64,000 nt of DNA from Cupriavidus oxalaticus (GTDB lineage Bacteria; Pseudomonadota; Gammaproteobacteria; Burkholderiales; Burkholderiaceae): assembly GCF_016894385.1 (NCBI RefSeq), contig NZ_CP069812.1:3605001-3669000 (forward strand), read 5' to 3'. The translations under genes were made by a program, and so were the position numbers. How positions within the stretch are numbered: the first letter of the stretch is position 1; each line of letters begins with the position of its first letter. The notes below the pieces were generated by a model, which made no database searches, had not been told where the DNA came from, and saw only the letters and a list, made by a program, of their open reading frames with translations. Below, in pieces: positions 24,824-33,104 of the stretch.

Positions 24824-26041
24824 ATGCCAGCCTTCCGCTACGAAGCCGCCGACGCCGCCGGCAAGACCGACCGCGGCGTCATCGAGGCCGACAGCGCGCG
24901 CCAGGCGCGCTCGCAACTGCGCGCGCGCGGGCTGACGCCGCTGACCGTCGATGCGCTGGCCGGGGCCGGGCTGGCGCCGCGCAGCGGCAGCCAGCTGTTC
25001 GCGCGCAAGCTGTCGACGCAGGAGCAGGCGTTGTTCACGCGCCAGCTCGCCAGCCTGATCGTGGCCGGCCTGCCGCTGGACGAAGCGCTCGGCGCGCTGG
25101 CCGACCAGGCCGAACGACCGTACGTGCATGAACTGCTGGCCGGCATCCGAGCCGAGGTGATGGGCGGCAGCTCGCTGTCGGTGGCGCTGGCGCAGCATCC
25201 GCGCGACTTTCCGGACATCTACCGCGCGCTGGTTTCGGCTGGCGAGCATTCGGGCCATCTCGGGCTGGTGCTGGAGCGGCTGGCGGGCTATATCGAGTCG
25301 CGCAATACGCTGACATCGAAGATCCGGCTTGCCTTCACCTATCCGGCTATCGTCACGGTGGTCGCGTTCGCGATCGTGATCTTCCTGCTGTCATACGTGG
25401 TGCCGCAGGTGGTAAGCGTGTTTGCGAACACCAAGCAGAAGCTGCCGACGCTCACCATCATCATGCTGTGGCTGTCGGATTTCGTGCGCAACTGGTGGTG
25501 GGCGGCACTGGCGTTCATCGCCGTGGTTGCCCTGGCGGTCCGCAGCCTGCTGAAGCAGCCGGCGGTGCGGCTGGAATGGCACCGGTGGCTGCTGACCGCG
25601 CCGCTGTTCGGCAAGCTGATTCGCGGTTACAACACCGCACGCTTTGCCGGCACGCTGGCGATCCTGGTGTCGGCGGGCGTGCCGATCCTGCGCAGCCTGC
25701 AGGCGGCCGGCGAGACGCTGACCAACGAGGCATTGCGTGCCAACGTGGAAGATGCCAATACGCGCGTGCGTGAAGGCGCATCGCTGGCGCGCGCGCTGGC
25801 GGCGCAGAACCAGTTTCCGCCGGTGCTGGTGCATTTGATCCGCTCGGGCGAGGCGACCGGCAACCTGCCGGTGATGCTGGACCGGGCCGCGCAAGGCGAG
25901 GCGCAGGAGCTGGAACGGCGCACGCTGTTCCTGACCAGCTTGCTGGAGCCGCTGCTGATCCTGACGATGGGGGTGGTGGTGCTGTTGATCGTGCTGGCGG
26001 TGTTGATGCCGATCATCGAGATCAATCAGCTGGTGCGTTAG
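24824..26041 (+). CDS. gspF: Type II secretion platform protein GspF
   Basis: A 405-residue inner-membrane protein with two repeated cytoplasmic helical bundles and about three membrane segments (LAFTYPAIVTVVAFAIVIFLLSYVVP; WWWAALAFIAVVALAVRSLL; and the C-terminal PLLILTMGVVVLLIVLAVLMPIIEI). The opening MPAFRYEAADAAGKTDRGVIEADSARQAR is the family signature. Last gene of the operon, 17 bp after gspE; no clear terminator follows. Confidence 0.97.
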   Translation: MPAFRYEAADAAGKTDRGVIEADSARQARSQLRARGLTPLTVDALAGAGLAPRSGSQLFARKLSTQEQALFTRQLASLIVAGLPLDEALGALADQAERPYVHELLAGIRAEVMGGSSLSVALAQHPRDFPDIYRALVSAGEHSGHLGLVLERLAGYIESRNTLTSKIRLAFTYPAIVTVVAFAIVIFLLSYVVPQVVSVFANTKQKLPTLTIIMLWLSDFVRNWWWAALAFIAVVALAVRSLLKQPAVRLEWHRWLLTAPLFGKLIRGYNTARFAGTLAILVSAGVPILRSLQAAGETLTNEALRANVEDANTRVREGASLARALAAQNQFPPVLVHLIRSGEATGNLPVMLDRAAQGEAQELERRTLFLTSLLEPLLILTMGVVVLLIVLAVLMPIIEINQLVR

Positions 26042-26134
26042 GTGGGATATAGCAGTGGCGTCTGTTTGCCTGACGCCGCTCGCACAGGCTCCCCTCCCCC
26101 GCGTGCGGGAGAGGGAGCAAACCGCCGCGCTCAG

Positions 26135-27430
26135 TTACTCCGCGGCTGGTGCAGTCTTCTTGCTAGGCCGCTTGCGCGGCTTCCGTGCCGGTGCCGGTGC
26201 AGCTGCCGCTTCGGCCACCGCCTCGGCTACCACTTCGGCTACCACTTCGGCGACTCCTTCCTGTTCCGCCGCCACTTCCGGCCCCGCCCCCACCGTCGCC
26301 GTCAACACCGTCGCTCCCGGCGCCGCAAACACCGACTGGTCGATCGGCCACGGCGTCTCGCTCAACGTTACTTCCGGACGGCGCGCTGGGCGTTTGCGGC
26401 TGCGGGACTTGGGTTCCGCATCGGGCTTGGGATCGGGATCGGGCTGGGGCGCGGCTTCGAGCGGTGGCACCGGTTCGGGCTCGGGCTGCACGACGTCCGC
26501 AGCAACGAACGGGGGCGCGTCGTCGGCCAGGAATGCCGGCTGGACAGCCGCCGGTTCGGGGGCCGGCTCGGGGCTTTCCACCGGCGCCGGGATGGGATTG
26601 CGGCGCGCCGCTTCGGGCTGAGGTGCGGGTTGCTGCTGCGACGGCCGCTGTTGCTGCTCGCCGCCGCCCTTGCCGCGCTTCTTCAGCCGGATCCAGATGG
26701 TCTTGTTGTTGCCGCCGTTGCGCGTTTCCACCTCGAACAGCCCGGTCGCCGCCACCAGCTCCGAGAGCTTGCCGTAGCCATAGTTGCGCGAGTCGAATTC
26801 CGGCGCCTGCTTGGCGATGTGGTTGCCCATGCTGCCCAGCGTCAGCCAGCCGTCCTCATCGGACACGGCCTGCGCCGCGCTCTGCAGCAGGCGCACCAGG
26901 CGCGAATCCTGGCGCAGTTCGCCGGTGCTGCGCTTGCGCGTGGGCGCGGCCGCTTCGTCCGCGCCTTCGGTGTCGGCCTCGGCACGCAGCACGTCGGAGT
27001 AGATGAACTTGTCGCAGGCGGTGACGAAGGGCTTGGGTGTCTTGCGCTCGCCGAAGCCATAGACGATCAGCCCCTGCTCGCGGATGCGCGAGGCCAGCCG
27101 GGTGAAGTCGCTGTCGCTGGAAACGATGCAGAAGCCGTCGAAGCGCCCGGTGTACAGCAGGTCCATGGCGTCGATGATCATGGCGCTGTCGGTGGCGTTC
27201 TTGCCGACGGTGTAGCGGAACTGCTGGATCGGCTGGATCGAATGCGACAGCAGCCGCTCCTTCCAGCCGGCCAGGTTGGGCCGGGTCCAGTCGCCGTAGA
27301 TGCGCTTGACGGCGGCGACGCCGTACTTGGCGACTTCGGCCAGCAGGCCTTCGACGATGGCGGGCGCCGCGTTGTCGGCGTCGATCAGCACGGCCAGGGT
27401 CGCGGTGCCCTGGCGGGGGGAATTGGTCAT
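26135..27430 (-). CDS. NYN-domain ribonuclease-like protein with LOTUS (OST-HTH) domain
   Basis: A 431-residue protein. The N-terminal NYN/PIN-like nuclease domain (TLAVLIDADNAAPAIVEGLL with acidic D17 and D19; DSAMIIDAMDLLYTGRFDGFCIVSSDSDFTRLASRIREQG) supplies the acidic residues of a metal-dependent RNase. A LOTUS/OST-HTH domain (LVRLLQSAAQAVSDEDGWLTLGSMGNHIAKQAPEFDSRNYGYGKLSELV) binds RNA in related proteins. The last 180 residues are Pro/Ala/Glu-rich and disordered, with a 12-bp repeat and a KRPSKK basic end. The start at 27430 is chosen over 27460 without a strong ribosome binding site for either. Likely acts on RNA; the target is unknown. Confidence 0.85.
   Translation of the reverse strand: MTNSPRQGTATLAVLIDADNAAPAIVEGLLAEVAKYGVAAVKRIYGDWTRPNLAGWKERLLSHSIQPIQQFRYTVGKNATDSAMIIDAMDLLYTGRFDGFCIVSSDSDFTRLASRIREQGLIVYGFGERKTPKPFVTACDKFIYSDVLRAEADTEGADEAAAPTRKRSTGELRQDSRLVRLLQSAAQAVSDEDGWLTLGSMGNHIAKQAPEFDSRNYGYGKLSELVAATGLFEVETRNGGNNKTIWIRLKKRGKGGGEQQQRPSQQQPAPQPEAARRNPIPAPVESPEPAPEPAAVQPAFLADDAPPFVAADVVQPEPEPVPPLEAAPQPDPDPKPDAEPKSRSRKRPARRPEVTLSETPWPIDQSVFAAPGATVLTATVGAGPEVAAEQEGVAEVVAEVVAEAVAEAAAAPAPARKPRKRPSKKTAPAAE
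26211..26258. repeat. 12-bp tandem repeat in the NYN-LOTUS gene tail
   Basis: Four consecutive 12-bp units starting TCGGC: two identical TCGGCTACCACT copies (26223-26234 and 26235-26246) flanked by diverged ones. On the minus strand it encodes VAEV/VAEA repeats. Confidence 0.7.
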
Positions 27431-27769
27431 GTTCGGGTATTCGCTGGTTTGCCCGTGCATGAGACGGGCAATCGAAAATCAGGTTGCACCAGGCTGGCGC
27501 GGCAGATGTGGTGCATCGAAGACTGCGGGGCGGCAGCGCCGGCGTTCTCGATGCAACGCAGTGTACACGCGAACCCCTGTCCATACGGGAAATCACGGTT
27601 GCCGCGGGCATGTTTCGTGCTGCGCTGCAAGGTACCGCCGACCGCACGGCGGTGCTACCATGCCGCGCAGAGACACAGCCGCCCAACGCCTCCACAAGAG
27701 GCCGCGAGGCGATTGCCCACAACTGTAGGTGTCGGTGATCCCGACAAGACGCCCCATAGAGGAGCACCT
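27431..27769. other. Divergent intergenic region, nothing specific recognised
   Basis: 339 bp between the divergent NYN-LOTUS and IorAB genes. It must hold both promoters, but I see no good -35/-10 pair, operator palindrome or structured RNA. The IorAB frame stays open through it, which is a GC-content artefact. Confidence 0.4.
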
Positions 27770-30700
27770 ATGAATGCCCCACTGACCACCCCGGTCAGCG
27801 ACGCCATCCGCAGCGCGCTCGCTAATGTTTCCCTCGACGACAAATACACGCTGGAGCGTGGCCGCATCTACATCAGCGGCACGCAGGCGCTGGTACGCCT
27901 GCCCATGCTGCAGCAGGAGCGCGATCGCGCCGCCGGGCTGAACACCGCCGGCTTTATCTCCGGCTACCGCGGGTCGCCGCTGGGCGCGCTGGACCAGTCG
28001 CTATGGAAGGCCAAAAAGCACCTTGCCGCGCACAGCATCGTGTTCCAGGCCGGGCTGAACGAGGACCTCGCCGCGACCTCGGTGTGGGGCTCGCAGCAGG
28101 TCAACATGTACCCCGACGCCAAATTCGATGGCGTATTCGGCATGTGGTACGGCAAGGGGCCGGGCGTGGACCGCACCGGCGACGTGTTCAAGCACGCCAA
28201 CTCGGCCGGGTCGTCGAAGCACGGCGGCGTGCTGGTGCTGGCCGGTGACGACCACTCGGCCAAGTCGTCGACGCTGGCGCACCAGTCCGAGCACATCTTC
28301 AAGGCCTGCGGGCTGCCGGTGCTGTATCCGTCGAACGTGCAGGAGTACCTGGACTACGGCCTGCACGGCTGGGCCATGAGCCGCTATTCCGGCCTGTGGG
28401 TGGCGATGAAGTGCGTGACCGATGTGGTGGAATCGTCGGCCTCGGTGGAACTGGACCCGCACCGCGTGCAGATCGCGCTGCCGGAGGATTTCATCATGCC
28501 CCCGGGCGGCCTGAATATCCGCTGGCCCGATCCGCCGCTGGAACAGGAAGCGCGCCTGCTCGACTACAAGTGGTACGCGGGCCTGGCTTATGTGCGCGCC
28601 AACAAGCTGGACCGCATCGAAATCGATTCGCCGCACGCGCGCTTCGGCATCATGACCGGCGGCAAGGCCTACCTGGATACGCGCCAGGCGCTGGCCGACC
28701 TGGGCCTGGATGACGCCACCTGCGCGCAGATCGGCATCCGCCTGTACAAGGTCGGCTGCGTGTGGCCGCTGGAAGCGCATGGCGCGCGGGCGTTTGCCGA
28801 GGGCCTGCAGGAAATCCTGGTGGTCGAAGAAAAGCGCCAGATCATGGAGTACGCGCTCAAGGAAGAGCTGTACAACTGGCGCGACGACGTGCGCCCCAAG
28901 GTCTACGGCAAGTTCGACGAAAAGGACAACGCCGGCGGCGAATGGTCGATCCCGCAGAGCAACTGGCTGCTGCCGGCGCATTATGAGCTGTCGCCGTCGA
29001 TCATCGCCAAGGCCATCGCCACGCGGCTGGACAAGTTCGAGCTGCCGATGGACGTGCGTGCGCGCATCACCGCGCGCCTGGCCATCATCGAGGCCAAGGA
29101 AAAGGCGTTGGCTACCCCGCGCGTGACCGCGGAACGCAAGCCGTGGTTCTGCTCGGGCTGCCCGCACAACACCTCGACCAACGTGCCGGAGGGCTCGCGC
29201 GCGCTGGCAGGCATCGGCTGCCACTACATGACGGTGTGGATGGACCGCAATACCAGCACCTTCAGCCAGATGGGCGGCGAGGGCGTGGCGTGGATCGGCC
29301 AGGCGCCGTTCGCGGGCGACAAGCATGTGTTCGCCAACCTGGGCGATGGCACGTACTTCCACTCCGGGCTGCTGGCGATCCGCGCTTCCATTTCAGCGGG
29401 CGTCAACATCACCTACAAGATCCTGTACAACGACGCGGTGGCGATGACCGGTGGCCAGCCGGTGGACGGCCAGCTGTCGGTGCAGGACATCGCCTGGCAG
29501 GTGCACAGCGAGGGCGCGAAGAAGATCGTCATCGTCACCGACCAGCCGGAGAAGTACAACGCGGCGATCAAGCTGCCCCAGGGCATCGACATCCATCACC
29601 GCGACCGGCTCGACAGCGTGCAGCGCGAGCTGCGCGACGTGCCGGGCTGCACCATCCTGATCTACGACCAGACCTGCGCCACCGAAAAGCGCCGCCGCCG
29701 CAAGCGCGGCACGATGGAAGACCCGGCGCGCCGCGTCTTCATCAATGACGCGGTGTGCGAAGGCTGCGGCGATTGCTCGGTCAAGTCGAACTGTTTGTCG
29801 GTGGAGCCGCTGGAGACGGATTTCGGCACCAAGCGCCAGATCAACCAGTCGTCGTGCAACAAGGACTTCTCGTGCCTGAACGGCTTCTGCCCGAGCTTTG
29901 TCTCGGCCGAGGGCGCACAGGTGCGCAAGCCCGAGCAGCACGGCGTGTCGATGGACAGCCTGCCCGCACTGCCTGCGCCGGAGCTGCCGGCGATTCGCCG
30001 CGCGTACGGCATCCTGGTGACCGGCGTGGGCGGCACGGGCGTGGTGACGATCGGCGGTCTGCTGGGCATGGCGGCGCACCTGGAAAACAAGGGCGTGACC
30101 GTGCTCGACATGGCGGGCCTGGCGCAGAAAGGCGGCGCGGTGCTGTCGCACGTGCAGCTGGCCGCGCGCCCCGATGACCTGCACGCAACACGCATCGCGA
30201 TGGGAGAAGCCGACCTGGTGATCGGCTGCGATGCCATCGTATCGGCCACCGATGAAGTCATCTCCAAGACCCAGGCGGGCCGCACGCGCGCCGTGGTCAA
30301 TACCGCGCAGACGCCCACCGCCGAGTTCATCAAGAACCCGAAGTGGCAGTTCCCGGGCGTATCGGCCGAACAGGACGTGCGCAACGCCGTCGGCGAGAAG
30401 TGCGACTTCATCAACGCCAGCGGCCTGGCCGTGGCGCTGCTGGGCGATGCCATCTACACCAACCCGCTGGTGCTGGGTTACGCCTGGCAAAAGGGCTGGA
30501 TCCCGCTGACGCTGCAGGCACTTGAGCGCGCCATCGAACTCAACGGCGTGGCCGTCGAGAAGAACAAGGCCGCGTTCGACTGGGGCCGCCACATGGCGCA
30601 CGACCCGGAGCACGTGCTGTCGCTGACCGGCAAGCTGCAGACCACCGCCGAAGGCGCGGAAGTGGTCAAGCTGCCAAGCTCGACCGGCGCGATGCTGGAG

Positions 30701-31363
30701 AAGCTGATCGCCCGCCGCATGGAACATCTGACGGCCTACCAGGACGCCGCCTACGCGCGCACCTACCGCGAAGCGGTCGAGCGCGTGCGCACGGCCGAAA
30801 GCGCGCTGGCAGGCAGCGGCAAGCCGCTGCCGCTGACCGAGGCCGCGGCGCGCAACCTGGCCAAGCTGATGGCGTACAAAGACGAGTACGAGGTGGCGCG
30901 GCTCTACACCGATCCCGTCTTCCTCGACAAGCTGCGCGCGCAGTTCGAAGGCGAACCGGGCAAGGACTACCAGCTCAATTTCTGGCTGGCGCCGCCGACC
31001 ACGGCCAAGCGCGACGACAAGGGGCACCTGGTCAAGCGCAGGTTCGGTCCGTCGACAATGACGCTGTTCCGCGTGCTGGCGAAGATGAAGGGCCTGCGCG
31101 GCGGCATGTTCGATGTCTTCGGCAAGACCGAGGAGCGCCGCACCGAGCGCGCGCTGATCGGCGAATACCGTGCCTTGCTGGATGAACTGGTGGCGGGCCT
31201 GAATGCCGCCAACCACGACACCGCCGTGGCGCTGGCCAACCTGCCGGACGATATCCGGGGATTCGGGCACGTGAAGGAAAACAACCTGAAAGCGGTGCGT
31301 GGGCGCTGGACGAAACTGCTGGAGCAATTCAGGCATCCGGAGACGGCGCAGCGTGCGGCGTAG
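27770..31363 (+). CDS. Indolepyruvate:acceptor oxidoreductase, fused IorA-FeS-IorB
   Basis: A 1197-residue cytoplasmic fusion. The N-terminal part is the pyrimidine-binding and thiamine-PP domains of IorA (GFISGYRGSPLGALDQSLW, later SGCPHNTSTNVPEGSRALAGIGCHYM and FANLGDGTYFHSG). Next is a ferredoxin-like segment (AVCEGCGDCSVKSNCLSVEPL, then SSCNKDFSCLNGFCPSFV), then the IorB gamma-type domain (ITGVGGTGVVTIGGLLG-like GVGGTGVVTIGGLL). Such enzymes oxidatively decarboxylate arylpyruvates to aryl-acetyl-CoA. The ATG at 27770 follows AGAGGAGCACCT; the much longer open frame upstream has no family match. Confidence 0.93.
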   Translation: MNAPLTTPVSDAIRSALANVSLDDKYTLERGRIYISGTQALVRLPMLQQERDRAAGLNTAGFISGYRGSPLGALDQSLWKAKKHLAAHSIVFQAGLNEDLAATSVWGSQQVNMYPDAKFDGVFGMWYGKGPGVDRTGDVFKHANSAGSSKHGGVLVLAGDDHSAKSSTLAHQSEHIFKACGLPVLYPSNVQEYLDYGLHGWAMSRYSGLWVAMKCVTDVVESSASVELDPHRVQIALPEDFIMPPGGLNIRWPDPPLEQEARLLDYKWYAGLAYVRANKLDRIEIDSPHARFGIMTGGKAYLDTRQALADLGLDDATCAQIGIRLYKVGCVWPLEAHGARAFAEGLQEILVVEEKRQIMEYALKEELYNWRDDVRPKVYGKFDEKDNAGGEWSIPQSNWLLPAHYELSPSIIAKAIATRLDKFELPMDVRARITARLAIIEAKEKALATPRVTAERKPWFCSGCPHNTSTNVPEGSRALAGIGCHYMTVWMDRNTSTFSQMGGEGVAWIGQAPFAGDKHVFANLGDGTYFHSGLLAIRASISAGVNITYKILYNDAVAMTGGQPVDGQLSVQDIAWQVHSEGAKKIVIVTDQPEKYNAAIKLPQGIDIHHRDRLDSVQRELRDVPGCTILIYDQTCATEKRRRRKRGTMEDPARRVFINDAVCEGCGDCSVKSNCLSVEPLETDFGTKRQINQSSCNKDFSCLNGFCPSFVSAEGAQVRKPEQHGVSMDSLPALPAPELPAIRRAYGILVTGVGGTGVVTIGGLLGMAAHLENKGVTVLDMAGLAQKGGAVLSHVQLAARPDDLHATRIAMGEADLVIGCDAIVSATDEVISKTQAGRTRAVVNTAQTPTAEFIKNPKWQFPGVSAEQDVRNAVGEKCDFINASGLAVALLGDAIYTNPLVLGYAWQKGWIPLTLQALERAIELNGVAVEKNKAAFDWGRHMAHDPEHVLSLTGKLQTTAEGAEVVKLPSSTGAMLEKLIARRMEHLTAYQDAAYARTYREAVERVRTAESALAGSGKPLPLTEAAARNLAKLMAYKDEYEVARLYTDPVFLDKLRAQFEGEPGKDYQLNFWLAPPTTAKRDDKGHLVKRRFGPSTMTLFRVLAKMKGLRGGMFDVFGKTEERRTERALIGEYRALLDELVAGLNAANHDTAVALANLPDDIRGFGHVKENNLKAVRGRWTKLLEQFRHPETAQRAA

Positions 31364-31437
31364 GGCAAGAGCCTTTAAATCTCCCCGCTGTTCCTCCCCT
31401 CTCCCCGTGAGGGAAGCGGGGAACACAATCGATCCGC

Positions 31438-32049
31438 CTACGGCCGCGCCAGTTCCTTCTCCCCCGGCTTCACATACATCGAATGCTTCGGCTGCGACAA
31501 GACCCGCCGCACCATCGGCTCGAAGAACGACAACGGCAGCGTGTCGTAGTCCGTCATGAACGCCGCCGCATCGTACTTGCGGCAGAACTCGGCCGTGCGT
31601 TCGAACAACTCCGGCTGGCTGCGGTACTGCTCGCGCAGGTTCCGGTCGAGGCCGAGGTGATGGAAGAAGTAATAGCCCTGGAACACGCCATGCTTTTCCA
31701 CCATCCACAGGTTCTCGGCGCTGACGAACGGCTTCAGGATCGCGGCCGCGATATCGGGATGGTTGAAGCTGCCGAGCGTATCGCCGATATCGTGCAGCAG
31801 CGCGCAGACCACGTATTCCTCGTCCTGCCCGTCCCGGTGCGCGAGGGTCGCGGTCTGCAGCGAATGCGTGAGGCGGTCCACCGGGAAGCCTCCGCAATCG
31901 CCGTCGAGCAGCCGCAGGTGCGCCAGCACGCGGTCCGGCAGCGCCCGCGCATACGGCATGAACTCGGCGGAAATGGCCGCCCAGTCCTCGCGGGTGCCGT
32001 GCTCCATATGGCTGAAGCTCGCGCGCGCAGGCGCGTGGGTGTCGCTCAT
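31438..32049 (-). CDS. HD-domain protein, phosphohydrolase- or PhnZ-like
   Basis: A 203-residue protein with an HD-domain metal site: H62 (THSLQTA), H86-D87 (ALLHDIGD), H97 (FNHPD), H120 (VEKHG) and H130/H131 (YYFFHHLG). The H-x-x-Q pattern and extra histidines recall the di-iron HD oxygenases PhnZ and MIOX rather than nucleotide phosphohydrolases, but this is inference. The substrate is unknown. Start at 32049 has AGGAG before the ATG; the longer frame to 32088 would swallow it. It converges with the IorAB gene. Confidence 0.75.
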   Translation of the reverse strand: MSDTHAPARASFSHMEHGTREDWAAISAEFMPYARALPDRVLAHLRLLDGDCGGFPVDRLTHSLQTATLAHRDGQDEEYVVCALLHDIGDTLGSFNHPDIAAAILKPFVSAENLWMVEKHGVFQGYYFFHHLGLDRNLREQYRSQPELFERTAEFCRKYDAAAFMTDYDTLPLSFFEPMVRRVLSQPKHSMYVKPGEKELARP

Positions 32050-32222
32050 GCTGGTCTCCTTTTGTGGGAGGGTGCGCGAGGGCCGCACATCCGCTCGTCA
32101 TGTTGTGCTGGCATTGTGGCACCCGCAGCGGCGCTACACTGTCAAAAAGCTAACAATGTGCCGGCATATTGCGGCGCACCACCGGTTCACCGCGGCAACA
32201 GACCGACGCTCAAGGAGACGAC

Positions 32223-32573
32223 ATGACTTTCAACGGAAGCTGCCACTGCGGCAACATTGCCTTCGAAGTCGAGGCCGACAGCATTCCCAGCGTGATCCGC
32301 TGCAATTGCTCGATCTGCCGCCGGCGCGGCCACCTGCTGTGGTTCGTGCCGCGCGCGACGTTCAAGCTGGAAACGCCGGAGAGCAATGCATCGACGTACC
32401 GCTTCAACACCATGAAGATTGCGCACCGCTTCTGCCCGGTGTGCGGCTGCGGCCCGTACGCCGATGGCCAGGACAAGGATGGCAAGCCGATGGCGGCGGT
32501 GAACGTGCGCTGCCTGGACGATGTCGACCTGGACAGCCTGAAGGTCATCGATTACGACGGCCTGCACCACTGA
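32223..32573 (+). CDS. GFA family protein (glutathione-dependent formaldehyde-activating fold)
   Basis: A 116-residue zinc-binding protein of the Gfa/CENP-V family. The zinc-ligand motifs are GSCHCGNIAFE, RCNCSICRRRG and RFCPVCGCGPYAD. Members bind zinc through these cysteines; the link to formaldehyde-glutathione chemistry is shown only for some. Start at 32223 with AGGAG eight bases upstream. The VOC gene begins 8 bp after its stop, so the two are probably co-transcribed. Confidence 0.88.
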   Translation: MTFNGSCHCGNIAFEVEADSIPSVIRCNCSICRRRGHLLWFVPRATFKLETPESNASTYRFNTMKIAHRFCPVCGCGPYADGQDKDGKPMAAVNVRCLDDVDLDSLKVIDYDGLHH

Positions 32574-32581
32574 CGCCCGCC

Positions 32582-32995
32582 ATGTTCCGCATCCTCGATC
32601 TCGACCACCTGGTGCTGCGCACCGCCAATGTGGACGCGCTGCGGCGTTTCTACGTCGACGTGCTGGGCTGCAGCATCGAGCGCGAGCAGCCCGACTTCGG
32701 CCTCACGCAGTTGCGCGCGGGCAGCGCGCTGATCGACCTGGTCTCGCTGGACGGCCCGCTGGGCAGCGCCGGCGGCGCGGGACCGGGCGCGGAAGGGCGC
32801 AACCTGGACCATTTCTGCCTGCGCATCGAGCCGTTCGACGAGCCCGCGCTGCGCGCCTGGCTGTCCCGGCAAGGCGTGCAGGCCAGCGAAGTCGCGCAGC
32901 GCTTCGGCGCCGAAGGCAAAGGCCCGTCGCTCTACGTCAGCGACCCGGACGGCAACGTGGTCGAACTGAAGGGTCCGCCGGTGACCGCACAGTAA
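32582..32995 (+). CDS. VOC family protein (glyoxalase/dioxygenase fold)
   Basis: A 137-residue protein with paired beta-alpha-beta-beta-beta units: ILDLDHLVLRTANVDALRRFYVDVLGC at the start, NLDHFCLRIEPFDE in the middle and LYVSDPDGNVVELKGPP at the end. Likely metal ligands are the two HxxL/HFCL histidines and the C-terminal Glu. The substrate is unknown. Its pairing with the GFA gene hints at glutathione or aldehyde chemistry, which is inference only. Confidence 0.88.
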   Translation: MFRILDLDHLVLRTANVDALRRFYVDVLGCSIEREQPDFGLTQLRAGSALIDLVSLDGPLGSAGGAGPGAEGRNLDHFCLRIEPFDEPALRAWLSRQGVQASEVAQRFGAEGKGPSLYVSDPDGNVVELKGPPVTAQ

Positions 32996-33104
32996 AGGCG
33001 CGCACCGTTACCGCAGCGTGGGCAGCGCGCGCGCAGGATCGCTACAATTTGCCACTGGCCCCGCGCGCCGCCAGCCATGGCGACTCCCCCCGCCGGGGCC
33101 CGCC

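Noticed and set aside
26042..27769. Open frame continuing upstream of the IorAB start for 576 codons
   Set aside because: The translation before 27770 is low-complexity and matches the reverse strand of the NYN-LOTUS gene; a good ribosome binding site marks the ATG at 27770.
31383..31421. CCCCGCT/AGCGGGG pair between IorAB and the HD gene
   Set aside because: The loop is about 25 nt and there is no T-run; not convincing as a terminator.
29393..32122. Minus-strand frame of 909 codons over IorAB
   Set aside because: Shadow of the IorAB gene in GC-rich DNA; no ribosome binding site and no recognisable domain. Its last part only joins out of frame onto the HD gene.
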